Shown one piece after another: positions 1-9,048 of a stretch of DNA of 64,000 bases. Position 1 is the stretch's first letter; the number at the start of each line of letters is the position of its first letter. This DNA is from JBEVJK01 sp963791325 (GTDB lineage Bacteria > Pseudomonadota > Alphaproteobacteria > Rhizobiales > Rhizobiaceae), in contig CAWBRU010000002.1 of NCBI GenBank assembly GCA_963791325.1, forward strand, positions 372,001-436,000, given 5' to 3'. A program made the position numbers and the translations under genes. Below the pieces are notes generated by a model. That model saw nothing but the letters and a program-made list of their open reading frames with translations. It ran no database searches and was not told the DNA's origin.

Positions 1-255
1 CCAGGCCGCGCGTCCGCCGCCGAGCTGCCAGCGCAGCAGGTCGATGAAGCGCCGGGGCACGGCACCGCTGGAATTGAAGAAGCGCTCGCCGTCGAAATGA
101 TCGCTCTTCGGTCCCTCGTAGTAACGATTCCGTTGCGCGTGCGTCCCTGCCACCTCGAACTCCGCAGATTGGCCCAGCTGCCGATTGCCGCCCCGCCGAG
201 CCCAGCGCAGGCGAGTCAACGCTGCCTGCGGCGCTTCGTTGCGCAATTGCAACAT
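1..255 (-). CDS. MBL-fold metal-dependent hydrolase, N-terminal part (runs off window)
   Basis: An 85-codon open frame begins at an ATG at 255 and stays open to the window edge, so only the N-terminus is seen. Residues about 43-60 read NRYYEGPKSDHFDGERFFN, the opening motif of the UlaG/NAPE-PLD-like metallo-beta-lactamase family that includes RomA-type proteins. The metal-binding HxHxDH motif would lie beyond the edge. The gene is divergent from omp19. No strong Shine-Dalgarno sequence precedes this ATG, so the start is provisional. The family call rests on that one motif; the substrate cannot be inferred. Confidence 0.75.
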   Translation of the reverse strand, partial: MLQLRNEAPQAALTRLRWARRGGNRQLGQSAEFEVAGTHAQRNRYYEGPKSDHFDGERFFNSSGAVPRRFIDLLRWQLGGGRAAW

Positions 256-372
256 GGCCAGGCGCGAAATGCTATTTTAACCATACCCGGTTGATCTTTT
301 ACGAACATCGCCACTCTATGCGTGGCGAACGCCCGGGCGGGGCTTGGCGCGGTGCGCAGGACGGAGGTGGAA

Positions 373-900
373 ATGGATTTTTCCAGATTGAGCCTGACAA
401 TGGCCGCGCTCTTGTCGCTCGGCCTTGCCGGCTGCCAAAGCGGGTCCAATTCGCTTCCGCCGCCCGCGCCGCTGCCGCCGGTTCCGGCCGGCAAGGTCAC
501 CGGGACCAAATTGCCGCCTCCCACCTCGCCGACGCTGCAAGGCTCGCAATTCCCGGCAGCACCCTCGACCGAAACCGCCGCGGCCTCGCCGGCCACGGCC
601 GAGCCGCCGGCCACCGCGCCTGATCTGACCGCCGGCAGCGTCGCCGGGGTCTGGACAGCCTCGGTCTCCGGCCAGAGCTGCAAAGTGGCGACCCCGCAGA
701 CCAAATTCGGCGCCGGCTACAGGGCCGGGCCGCTGCGCTGCCCGGCGCCGATCGACGGCGTCAAATCGTGGAGCGTCGACGGCAAGCAGCTCACTTTGCA
801 CGATGCCGACGGCAATGTGCTTGCCCGTCTCTACTCGTCGACCCCCGAAAAGTTCGACGGCCAGACCGAGAGTGGTGTGCCGATCTCGCTGAGCCGCTGA
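373..900 (+). CDS. omp19: Omp19-family outer-membrane lipoprotein (protease-inhibitor-like)
   Basis: A 175-residue lipoprotein. I chose the ATG at 373 because GGAGGTGG lies just upstream and because it gives a clean signal peptide ending in a lipobox (LGLAGC). A Pro/Ala-rich linker follows, then an AprI/Inh-type beta-barrel domain from about residue 95. That domain carries motifs typical of Brucella Omp19: GVWTASVSGQSCKVATPQTK, GYRAGPLRCP and FDGQTESG...LSR at the C-terminus. Brucella Omp19 is a surface lipoprotein that inhibits proteases; the same role here is inferred. It may share a promoter region with the divergent MBL gene and lies 31 nt before zapE. Confidence 0.88.
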   Translation: MDFSRLSLTMAALLSLGLAGCQSGSNSLPPPAPLPPVPAGKVTGTKLPPPTSPTLQGSQFPAAPSTETAAASPATAEPPATAPDLTAGSVAGVWTASVSGQSCKVATPQTKFGAGYRAGPLRCPAPIDGVKSWSVDGKQLTLHDADGNVLARLYSSTPEKFDGQTESGVPISLSR

Positions 901-931
901 GCCGCCGCCGCGGCCCGCGGGAGGCGCATGC

Positions 932-2104
932 ATGCACCTGCGCGACGGGCTCCAGGCGCATCCCTCGGTGGCCCAGCGGCTCGGCCAGCTGGTCGACGCC
1001 GGCGAGCTGACGGCCGATCCGGCACAGCTCCGGGTGGCGCAGGCGCTCGATCGGCTGATCGGCGAGCTTGCCGCCCGGCGGCTCGCCGCCAAGTCGAGCG
1101 CTCTCGGTTGGCTGTTCGGCAAAGCGCGCGACAATCTTCCTGTCCGCGGCCTCTACATCCATGGCGGGGTCGGCCGCGGCAAGACCATGCTGATGGACAT
1201 GTTCTTTGCGCTTGTGCCGGTGCGACGCAAGCGACGCGTTCACTTCAACGCGTTCATGTCGGAGGTCCACGACCGCATCCAGGCCCACCGCGATGCGGTC
1301 AAGGCCGGCCGCAGCGCTGAGGCCGACCCGATCCCGCCGGTGGCAAAGGCGATCGCGGATGCAGCTTGGGTGCTGTGCTTCGACGAGTTCTCTGTGACCG
1401 ATATCGCCGACGCGATGGTGCTGTCGCGGCTGTTCTCGGCCCTGTTTGCAGCCGGCGTGGTGCTCGTCGCAACCTCCAACGCGGCGCCTGACGAGCTCTA
1501 CAAGGACGGCTTGAACCGTCAACTCTTCCTGCCTTTCGTCGACCTGCTGAAGCGGCACACGCAGGTCCTCGCACTCGACGCGGCAAAGGACTACCGGCGC
1601 GACAAGCTCGACAACCTGCCGGTCTATCTGACCCCGCTCGGGCCGGAGACCGACCGACGCATGGATGGCATCTGGGAGGCGATCAGCCACGGCCAGCCTG
1701 CCCATCCCGTCGAACTGACGGTGATGGGCCGCACGCTAACGGCGGCGCGCGCCGCCGGTCGTGCGGCCCGTTTCAGCTTCGCCGAGCTTTGCGAGCAGCC
1801 GCTGGCCGCCCGTGATTATCTGGCGCTCGCCGCCCGCTTCGACACGCTCGTCGTGGATCAGGTGCCGGTGCTGCCGGAGGCCCGCCGCAACGAAGCCAAG
1901 CGCTTCATTCTTCTGATCGACACCCTCTACGACCGCCACATCCGGCTGGTGCTCAGCGCGGCCGCGCCGCCGGACGCTCTCTACCAGGGCAGGAAAGGCG
2001 CCGAAGCCTTCGAATTCCAGCGCGCCGCCTCACGGCTCAGCGAAATGCAAGATCGCGCCTGGCTCGAGGCCTGGGCAGCGCTCCACCGCGAGCAAGCCGG
2101 CTAG
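932..2104 (+). CDS. zapE: Cell division protein ZapE (AFG1-like ATPase)
   Basis: A 390-residue AFG1/ZapE-family P-loop ATPase. The Walker A region GGVGRGKTMLMDMFF lies near residue 80 and the Walker B/sensor segment LCFDEFSVTDIADA near residue 150. Length matches the family (about 360-400). In E. coli ZapE acts at the constricting Z-ring; mitochondrial AFG1 handles inner-membrane proteins. It sits directly ahead of mdh, the usual order in Hyphomicrobiales. The start at 932 follows GGGAGG; the ATG four bases earlier is out of frame. Confidence 0.93.
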   Translation: MHLRDGLQAHPSVAQRLGQLVDAGELTADPAQLRVAQALDRLIGELAARRLAAKSSALGWLFGKARDNLPVRGLYIHGGVGRGKTMLMDMFFALVPVRRKRRVHFNAFMSEVHDRIQAHRDAVKAGRSAEADPIPPVAKAIADAAWVLCFDEFSVTDIADAMVLSRLFSALFAAGVVLVATSNAAPDELYKDGLNRQLFLPFVDLLKRHTQVLALDAAKDYRRDKLDNLPVYLTPLGPETDRRMDGIWEAISHGQPAHPVELTVMGRTLTAARAAGRAARFSFAELCEQPLAARDYLALAARFDTLVVDQVPVLPEARRNEAKRFILLIDTLYDRHIRLVLSAAAPPDALYQGRKGAEAFEFQRAASRLSEMQDRAWLEAWAALHREQAG

Positions 2105-2107
2105 AAC

Positions 2108-2121
2108 TTACGTTTACGTAA
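2108..2121. promoter_or_regulatory. Perfect inverted repeat TTACGT-TT-ACGTAA, candidate operator upstream of mdh
   Basis: Two 6-bp arms, TTACGT and ACGTAA, are separated by TT just after the zapE stop and about 167 bp before mdh. The size and symmetry suit a small dimeric repressor or activator (TetR, MarR or MerR class). The rest of the spacer to 2287 is locally AT-richer and is the likely site of the mdh-suc operon promoter; I could not assign clear -35/-10 boxes. The regulator is unknown. Confidence 0.4.
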
Positions 2122-2287
2122 ATCCCGATTGGTCTAACCGATTGAAAATACTGGCGTGAAAATAATCGTTTGAAGTTTTCCTGCACTCGGGCTAAACGAA
2201 CGGCATACTGCCGCCCGCCTCGCGGGGTCGCCCGCGCTCGCCCGATGCCGTCATCGTTCGGTCACCGACAAAGGGAAACTATCCAGC

Positions 2288-3256
2288 ATGGCACGCAGCA
2301 AGATCGCCCTCATCGGCTCCGGCATGATCGGCGGCACCTTGGCGCATCTGATCGGGCTCAAGGAACTCGGCGACGTCGCGCTGTTCGACATTGCCGAAGG
2401 GATTCCGCAAGGCAAGGGCCTTGATATCGCGCAATCCTCACCGGTCGAGGGGTTCGACGCGCGCTTCCGCGGCATCAACGACTATGCCGCGATCGATGGT
2501 GCCGATGTGTGCATTGTCACCGCCGGCGTGCCGCGCAAGCCGGGCATGAGCCGCGACGACCTGCTCGGCATCAACCTCAAGGTGATGGAGCAGGTCGGCG
2601 CCGGGATCAAAAAGCATGCGCCGAAGTCGTTCGTGATCTGCATCACCAACCCGCTCGATGCGATGGTGTGGGCGCTGCAGAAATTCTCCGGCCTGCCGAC
2701 AAGCCACGTCGTCGGCATGGCGGGCGTGCTCGACTCCTCGCGCTTTCGCCTGTTCCTCGCCGAAGAGTTCAACGTTTCGGTCGAGGATGTGACTGCCTTC
2801 GTGCTCGGCGGCCACGGCGACAGCATGGTGCCTCTGATCCGCTATTCGACGGTGGCCGGCATCCCGCTTCCCGACCTCGTCAAGATGGGCTGGACCAGCC
2901 AGGAACGGCTCGACCAGATCGTCCAGCGCACCCGCGATGGCGGAGCCGAGATCGTCGGCCTGCTGAAATCGGGCTCCGCCTATTACGCCCCGGCGTCTTC
3001 GGCCGTCGCGATGGCCGAATCCTATCTCAAGGACAAGCGCCGGGTGCTGCCCTGCGCCGCGCACCTCGCCGGCGAATACGGGGTCAAGGACATGTATGTC
3101 GGGGTGCCGGTTGTCATCGGCCAGGGCGGCGTCGAGCGGGTCATCGAGATCGAGCTCGACGGCGACGAGAAGACCATGTTCGACCGCTCCGTCGGGGCGG
3201 TCCGTACGCTCTGCGAGGCCTGCGTCAACATCGCGCCGAACCTCGCCAAGAAGTAG
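2288..3256 (+). CDS. mdh: Malate dehydrogenase
   Basis: A 322-residue LDH-like NAD-dependent malate dehydrogenase (malate + NAD to oxaloacetate + NADH), first gene of the TCA operon. Visible features are the Rossmann nucleotide loop IGSGMIGGT near residue 10, the substrate-binding arginine in PRKPGMSRDDLL near residue 80, the ITNPLD segment near 115, and the catalytic histidine in LGGHGDSMVPL near 175. It is the tetrameric LDH-like type usual in Alphaproteobacteria rather than the E. coli type. sucC follows after 12 nt, implying co-transcription. Confidence 0.97.
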   Translation: MARSKIALIGSGMIGGTLAHLIGLKELGDVALFDIAEGIPQGKGLDIAQSSPVEGFDARFRGINDYAAIDGADVCIVTAGVPRKPGMSRDDLLGINLKVMEQVGAGIKKHAPKSFVICITNPLDAMVWALQKFSGLPTSHVVGMAGVLDSSRFRLFLAEEFNVSVEDVTAFVLGGHGDSMVPLIRYSTVAGIPLPDLVKMGWTSQERLDQIVQRTRDGGAEIVGLLKSGSAYYAPASSAVAMAESYLKDKRRVLPCAAHLAGEYGVKDMYVGVPVVIGQGGVERVIEIELDGDEKTMFDRSVGAVRTLCEACVNIAPNLAKK

Positions 3257-3268
3257 GAGCCGGCGGGC

Positions 3269-4465
<1,197 letters not shown>

Positions 4466-4567
4466 GATGCCGCCGCGCAAGATCGTCGGCGACCGCATCC
4501 TCCGCGCATGGGAAAGGCTGTAGCGCCGCGTGGTGGTCAGCCGGCAAAATGTTCAATGTCCGCCTAA

Positions 4568-4588
4568 CACAGGTCACGTGTGACTGTG
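4568..4588. promoter_or_regulatory. Imperfect palindrome just upstream of the antitoxin gene, candidate autoregulatory operator
   Basis: CACAG-g-TCA CGTG TGACTGTG is a near-perfect inverted repeat with one bulged G, and its core GTCAC-GT-GTGAC is perfect. It ends about 19 nt before the antitoxin start codon, and GGGAGA follows it as ribosome binding site. VapB-type antitoxins bind such palindromes to repress their own operon; that this one does so is inferred from position. Confidence 0.5.
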
Positions 4589-4607
4589 TGTTGCGGGAGA
4601 CGAAGCG

Positions 4608-4841
4608 ATGAAAAACCTGACCTTGGCGATCGAGGATGTGGTGCTGGAGAAAGCGCGGCTCGCAGCCGCCAAACAACGGACCACCGTCAACGCGGCGGTT
4701 CGGCAGTTTCTGATGGAATTCGGAAGCCAGGAAGACCGGATTGCCAAATCGAAGGAGCGCCTGCGCCAACTCATGGACGAGCAGACAGGCCGTCTCGGCG
4801 CGGATTTCAAATGGGATCGGGACGCACTTCATGACGATTGA
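4608..4841 (+). CDS. Ribbon-helix-helix-like antitoxin (VapB type)
   Basis: A 77-residue protein. Residues 1-40 (KNLTLAIEDVVLEKARLAAA, then TTVNAAVRQFL) look like a CopG/Arc-type ribbon-helix-helix DNA-binding region: a short beta strand, helix, turn and helix. The C-terminal half is polar and probably wraps the toxin. The last 11 nt overlap the start of a PIN-domain toxin frame, the arrangement typical of vapBC. GGGAG precedes the ATG. The antitoxin frame looks intact although its toxin is broken. It lies between sucC and sucD and may be transcribed with them. Confidence 0.75.
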   Translation: MKNLTLAIEDVVLEKARLAAAKQRTTVNAAVRQFLMEFGSQEDRIAKSKERLRQLMDEQTGRLGADFKWDRDALHDD

Positions 4842-5039
4842 GTGCTTTCTCGACACCAACATTCTGGTCTACGCCGCCATCGGCAAGCGTGATGAGCCCG
4901 CGAAGTTCGCCGGCGCGCGAGACCTCCTGCTCGACCTGTCATTCGGCGTCTCGGCGCGCCGGTGTTCTATACCGCGGATCTTAGCCACAAGCAGCTGTAC
5001 GGCTCGGTGCGGGCCATCAATCCCTTCCTGACTGCCTAA
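4831..5039 (+). pseudogene. Remnant of a PIN-domain toxin gene (VapC-like), internally deleted and frameshifted
   Basis: From the ATG at 4831 the frame reads MTIECFLDTNILVYAAIG, the PIN-domain N-terminus with its first acidic metal ligand, and continues to about FGVSA near 4956. From 4956 to 5039 a different frame reads APVFYTADLSHKQLYGSV, then RAINPFLTA and a stop, which is the usual VapC C-terminus. A full toxin is about 130-140 residues; only about 70 codons remain, so the middle (with its acidic residues) has been deleted and the two ends are out of frame. The product should be inactive. It ends 14 nt before sucD. Confidence 0.82.
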
Positions 5040-5053
5040 GTCGGAGCGAGCTC

Positions 5054-5959
5054 ATGTCCATTCTCGTCGACAAGAACACCAAGGTGCTGGTTCAGGGGCT
5101 GACGGGCAAGACCGGCACCTTTCACACCGAACAGGCGCTTGCCTATCACGGCACCCGGATGGTCGGCGGCATCAACCCGAAGAAGGGCGGCGAGACCTGG
5201 GGCTCGGTCGACAGCGGCGCCCAGCTGCCGATCTTTGCCAGCGTCGCCGAGGGCAAGGAGAAAACCGGCGCCAATGCCTCGGTCATCTACGTGCCGCCGG
5301 CCGGGGCTGCCGCCGCCATCCTCGAGGCGATCGAGGCCGAGATCCCGCTGATCGTCTGCATCACCGAGGGCATTCCCGTGCTCGACATGGTGCGGGTCAA
5401 GGCCAGGCTCGACCGGTCGCGCTCGCGGCTGATCGGCCCCAATTGTCCGGGCGTGCTGACGCCCGACGAGTGCAAGATCGGCATCATGCCCGGCAACATC
5501 TTCCGCAAGGGCTCGGTCGGCGTTGTGTCGCGCTCCGGCACGCTTACATATGAGGCGGTGTTCCAAACCACCCAGGCCGGACTTGGCCAGAGCACGGCGG
5601 TGGGCATTGGCGGCGATCCGGTGAAAGGCACCGAGTTCATCGACGTGCTCGAAATGTTCCTGGCCGACCCGGAGACGCAGTCGATCATCATGATCGGCGA
5701 GATCGGCGGGTCGGCGGAGGAGGATGCTGCCGCGTTCCTCAAGGATGAAGCCCGCCGCGGGCGGAAGAAACCGATGGCCGGCTTCATCGCCGGACGGACT
5801 GCGCCGGCGGGGCGCACCATGGGCCATGCCGGCGCCGTCATCTCGGGCGGCAAGGGCGGCGCCGAGGACAAGATCGCGGCGATGGAGGCGGCGGGCATCA
5901 GGGTCTCGCCATCGCCGGCGCGGCTGGGCACGACCTTGGTCGAGGCGATCAAGGGCTGA
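5054..5959 (+). CDS. sucD: Succinate-CoA ligase subunit alpha
   Basis: A 301-residue alpha subunit with an N-terminal CoA-binding Rossmann domain (MSILVDKNTKVLVQGLTGKT, then FHTEQALAYGT-like sequence) and a ligase domain. The phosphorylated active-site histidine lies in MGHAGAVISGGKGGAEDK near residue 255, and the CoA-side motif IGPNCPGVLTP near 130. It pairs with SucC. GGAGCGAG precedes the ATG. Translation is not coupled to sucC here as it is in organisms where the genes nearly abut; the spacer carries the toxin-antitoxin remnant. Confidence 0.97.
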   Translation: MSILVDKNTKVLVQGLTGKTGTFHTEQALAYHGTRMVGGINPKKGGETWGSVDSGAQLPIFASVAEGKEKTGANASVIYVPPAGAAAAILEAIEAEIPLIVCITEGIPVLDMVRVKARLDRSRSRLIGPNCPGVLTPDECKIGIMPGNIFRKGSVGVVSRSGTLTYEAVFQTTQAGLGQSTAVGIGGDPVKGTEFIDVLEMFLADPETQSIIMIGEIGGSAEEDAAAFLKDEARRGRKKPMAGFIAGRTAPAGRTMGHAGAVISGGKGGAEDKIAAMEAAGIRVSPSPARLGTTLVEAIKG

Positions 5960-6032
5960 GGTAGACAAAACGCCCGCGCGAACCGAGGCGCGGCGACCAA
6001 GGAGACGGAGCGGCGCTCCGACGGCTAAGACA

Positions 6033-9020
6033 ATGTCCCGACACGATGTGATCAACGACCAGCTCTCCCTCACCTCCTTCCTCTACGGCGGCAACGCGGA
6101 CTATATCGAGCAGCTCTATGCCCGCTATAAGGACGACCCGTCCTCGGTCGGCATGGAGTGGCAGGACTTTTTCGGCGCCCTGCAGGATGACGCCGCCGAC
6201 GTGCGCAAGAATGCCGACGGCGCGTCATGGACACAGCCGAACTGGCCGGTCACTTCCAATGGCGAGCTGGTCTCGGCGCTCGACGGCGACTGGGGCACGG
6301 TCGAGAAGCACCTTGAGAAGAAGGTCAAGGACAAGGCGCTGACCGGGGGCGAAACCGTCTCGGACGCCGACGTGCTGCGCGCCACGCGGGATTCGGTGCG
6401 CGCCATCATGATGATCCGCGCCTATCGCATGCGCGGCCATCTCCATGCCAACCTCGACCCGCTCGGCCTCGCCAAGCCGCTCGAGGACTACAACGAGCTG
6501 TCGCCGGAGGCCTATGGCTTCACCCCGGCCGACTACGACCGGCGGATCTTCATCGATCACGTGCTCGGGCTCGAATACGCCACCATCCCGCAGATCCTGG
6601 AGATCCTGGAGCGGACCTATTGCTCGACCCTGGGCGTGGAGTTCATGCATATCTCCGACCCGCGCGAGAAGGCCTGGATCCAGGAGCGGATCGAGGGCCC
6701 GGACAAGGGCGTCGCCTTCACCCCGTTCGGCAAGCGCGCCATCCTGCAGAAGCTGATCGAATCCGAAGGCTTCGAGCAATTCATCGACGTCAAGTACAAG
6801 GGCACCAAGCGTTTCGGCCTCGACGGTGCGGAATCGCTGATCCCGGCGCTCGAGCAGATCATCAAGCGCGGCGGCGCCATGGGGCTGCAGGAAATCGTGC
6901 TCGGCATGGCCCATCGCGGCCGCCTCAACGTGCTGTCGCAGGTGATGGCCAAGCCGCACCGGGCGATCTTCCACGAGTTCAAGGGCGGCTCCTACGCGCC
7001 CGACGACGTCGAAGGTTCGGGGGACGTCAAGTACCATCTCGGCGCCTCGTCGGACCGCGAATTCGACGGCAACAAAGTGCATCTGTCGCTCACCGCCAAT
7101 CCCTCGCATCTCGAGATCGTCGACCCCGTGGTGATGGGCAAGGCGCGGGCCAAGCAGGATCAGATCTTCGGGCGCAAGCGCGAGGAGGTGGTGCCGCTCG
7201 AGGCGCGCGCCAAGGTCCTGCCGCTGCTTCTCCACGGCGATGCCGCGTTCGCTGGCCAGGGCGTGGTGGCCGAAGTGCTCGGGCTGTCCGGCTTGCGCGG
7301 CCACCGCGTGGCCGGCACCCTGCACTTCATCATCAACAACCAGATCGGCTTCACCACCAATCCGCGCCTGTCGCGCTCGTCGCCCTATCCGTCCGACGTC
7401 GCCAAGATGATCGAAGCGCCGATCTTCCACGTCAATGGCGACGATCCGGAGGCGGTCGTCTACGCGGCCAAGGTGGCGACCGAGTTCCGCATGGTGTTTC
7501 ACAAGCCGGTTGTCATCGACATGTTCTGCTATCGGCGCTTCGGCCACAACGAGGGCGACGAGCCGGCGTTCACCCAGCCGATTATGTACCGCAAGATCCG
7601 CACCCAGCCGTCGACAGGCCAGATCTATGCCGACAAGCTGATCGGCGAGGGACTGATCACCGCCGCCGACTACGAGAAGATGAAGGCCGATTGGCGCGCC
7701 CGCCTGGAACAGGAATGGGAGGCCGGCCAGGCTTACCGCCCCAACAAGGCGGACTGGCTGGACGGCGCCTGGTCGGGGCTGCGCACCGCCGACAATCAGG
7801 ACGAGCAGCGCCGCGGCAAGACTGCGGTTCCGGTCAAGACGCTGAAGGAGATCGGCAAGAAGCTCACCGAAGTGCCCGCCGACTTCGACGCGCACAAGAC
7901 CATCGTGCGGTTCCTCGACACCCGCCGCAAGATGATCGACTCGGGCGAAGGTCTCGACTGGTCGACGGCCGAGGCGCTGGCCTTCGCCTCGATCCTGCTC
8001 GACGGCAACCCGATCCGGCTGTCCGGCCAGGATTCCGAGCGCGGCACCTTTTCACAGCGCCACTCCGTGCTCTACGACCAGCGCGACGAGCGCCGTTATA
8101 TCCCGCTCAACAATCTGTCCTCGGCGCAGGCCAATTTCGAGGTCATCAACTCGATGCTCTCGGAGGAGGCCGTGCTCGGCTTCGAGTACGGCTATTCGCT
8201 GGCCGAGCCGAATGCCCTGACCCTGTGGGAGGCGCAGTTCGGCGACTTCGCCAACGGCGCGCAAGTGGTCTTCGACCAGTTCATCTCCTCGGGCGAGCGC
8301 AAATGGCTGCGCATGTCCGGCCTGGTCTGCCTGTTGCCGCACGGCTATGAGGGCCAGGGGCCGGAGCACTCGTCGGCCAGGCTCGAGCGCTTCCTGCAGC
8401 TTTGCGCGGAAGACAATATGCAGGTCGCCTATTGCTCGACCCCGGCCAATTATTTCCACATCCTGCGCCGCCAGCTGAAGCGCGACTTCCGCAAGCCGCT
8501 GGTGCTGATGACGCCGAAGTCGCTGCTCCGCCACAAGCGGGCGGTGTCGACGCTGGCGGAAATCTCTGGCGAAAGCTCGTTTCACCGGCTGCTTTGGGAC
8601 GATGCCCAGCAAAGCGGGCGCGACAGCGTCAAGCTGGTCCGCGACAACAAGATCCGGCGGGTCGTGATGTGCTCGGGCAAGGTCTATTACGACCTCTACG
8701 AGGAGCGCGAGAAGCGCGGCATTAACGACATCTATCTGCTCAGGGTCGAGCAGCTCTATCCGTTCCCGGCCAAGGCGCTGATCAACGAGCTGTCGCGGTT
8801 CCGCGGCGCGGAAATGGTGTGGTGCCAGGAGGAGCCCAAGAACATGGGCGCCTGGTCGTTCATCGACCCCTATCTGGAATGGGTGCTGGCCCATATCGAC
8901 GCCAAGCATCAGCGGGTCCGCTACACTGGCCGTCCGGCCTCGGCTTCGCCGGCCACGGGCCTGATGTCGAAGCACTTGGCCCAACTCGAGGCGTTCCTCG
9001 ACGACGCGCTCGGCGAATGA
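6033..9020 (+). CDS. sucA: 2-oxoglutarate dehydrogenase E1 component
   Basis: A 995-residue thiamine-diphosphate-dependent E1 subunit that decarboxylates 2-oxoglutarate and passes succinyl groups to SucB. Features in order: an N-terminal E2-binding segment (LTSFLYGGNADYIEQLY), the E1 core with GMAHRGRLNVLSQVM near residue 295, the TPP-binding stretch around HGDAAFAGQGVV near 405, a transketolase-like pyrimidine domain (QRHSVLYDQ), and the C-terminal domain ending ASPATGLMSKH. I chose the ATG at 6033 by family N-terminus; the open frame extends further upstream without homology. The only purine-rich ribosome-binding sequence (AAGGAG, 5999-6004) lies 28 nt upstream, with a small hairpin (6006-6020) between. 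Confidence 0.96.
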   Translation: MSRHDVINDQLSLTSFLYGGNADYIEQLYARYKDDPSSVGMEWQDFFGALQDDAADVRKNADGASWTQPNWPVTSNGELVSALDGDWGTVEKHLEKKVKDKALTGGETVSDADVLRATRDSVRAIMMIRAYRMRGHLHANLDPLGLAKPLEDYNELSPEAYGFTPADYDRRIFIDHVLGLEYATIPQILEILERTYCSTLGVEFMHISDPREKAWIQERIEGPDKGVAFTPFGKRAILQKLIESEGFEQFIDVKYKGTKRFGLDGAESLIPALEQIIKRGGAMGLQEIVLGMAHRGRLNVLSQVMAKPHRAIFHEFKGGSYAPDDVEGSGDVKYHLGASSDREFDGNKVHLSLTANPSHLEIVDPVVMGKARAKQDQIFGRKREEVVPLEARAKVLPLLLHGDAAFAGQGVVAEVLGLSGLRGHRVAGTLHFIINNQIGFTTNPRLSRSSPYPSDVAKMIEAPIFHVNGDDPEAVVYAAKVATEFRMVFHKPVVIDMFCYRRFGHNEGDEPAFTQPIMYRKIRTQPSTGQIYADKLIGEGLITAADYEKMKADWRARLEQEWEAGQAYRPNKADWLDGAWSGLRTADNQDEQRRGKTAVPVKTLKEIGKKLTEVPADFDAHKTIVRFLDTRRKMIDSGEGLDWSTAEALAFASILLDGNPIRLSGQDSERGTFSQRHSVLYDQRDERRYIPLNNLSSAQANFEVINSMLSEEAVLGFEYGYSLAEPNALTLWEAQFGDFANGAQVVFDQFISSGERKWLRMSGLVCLLPHGYEGQGPEHSSARLERFLQLCAEDNMQVAYCSTPANYFHILRRQLKRDFRKPLVLMTPKSLLRHKRAVSTLAEISGESSFHRLLWDDAQQSGRDSVKLVRDNKIRRVVMCSGKVYYDLYEEREKRGINDIYLLRVEQLYPFPAKALINELSRFRGAEMVWCQEEPKNMGAWSFIDPYLEWVLAHIDAKHQRVRYTGRPASASPATGLMSKHLAQLEAFLDDALGE

Positions 9021-9048
9021 CATAGCCGCGAAAGGACCGGACAGAGCG

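Noticed and set aside
4741..5031. A 96-residue protein spanning the antitoxin end and toxin start
   Set aside because: The real toxin start is at 4831; the C-terminal part of this frame (RRCSIPRILATSS onward) is the out-of-frame reading of the true VapC end.
5724..6032. Upstream in-frame extension of sucA
   Set aside because: It overlaps sucD in another frame and gives an Arg-rich sequence; the family N-terminus begins at 6033.
6225..7895. 556-codon minus-strand open frame opposite sucA
   Set aside because: Shadow of sucA reading, with no homology pattern and no ribosome binding site.
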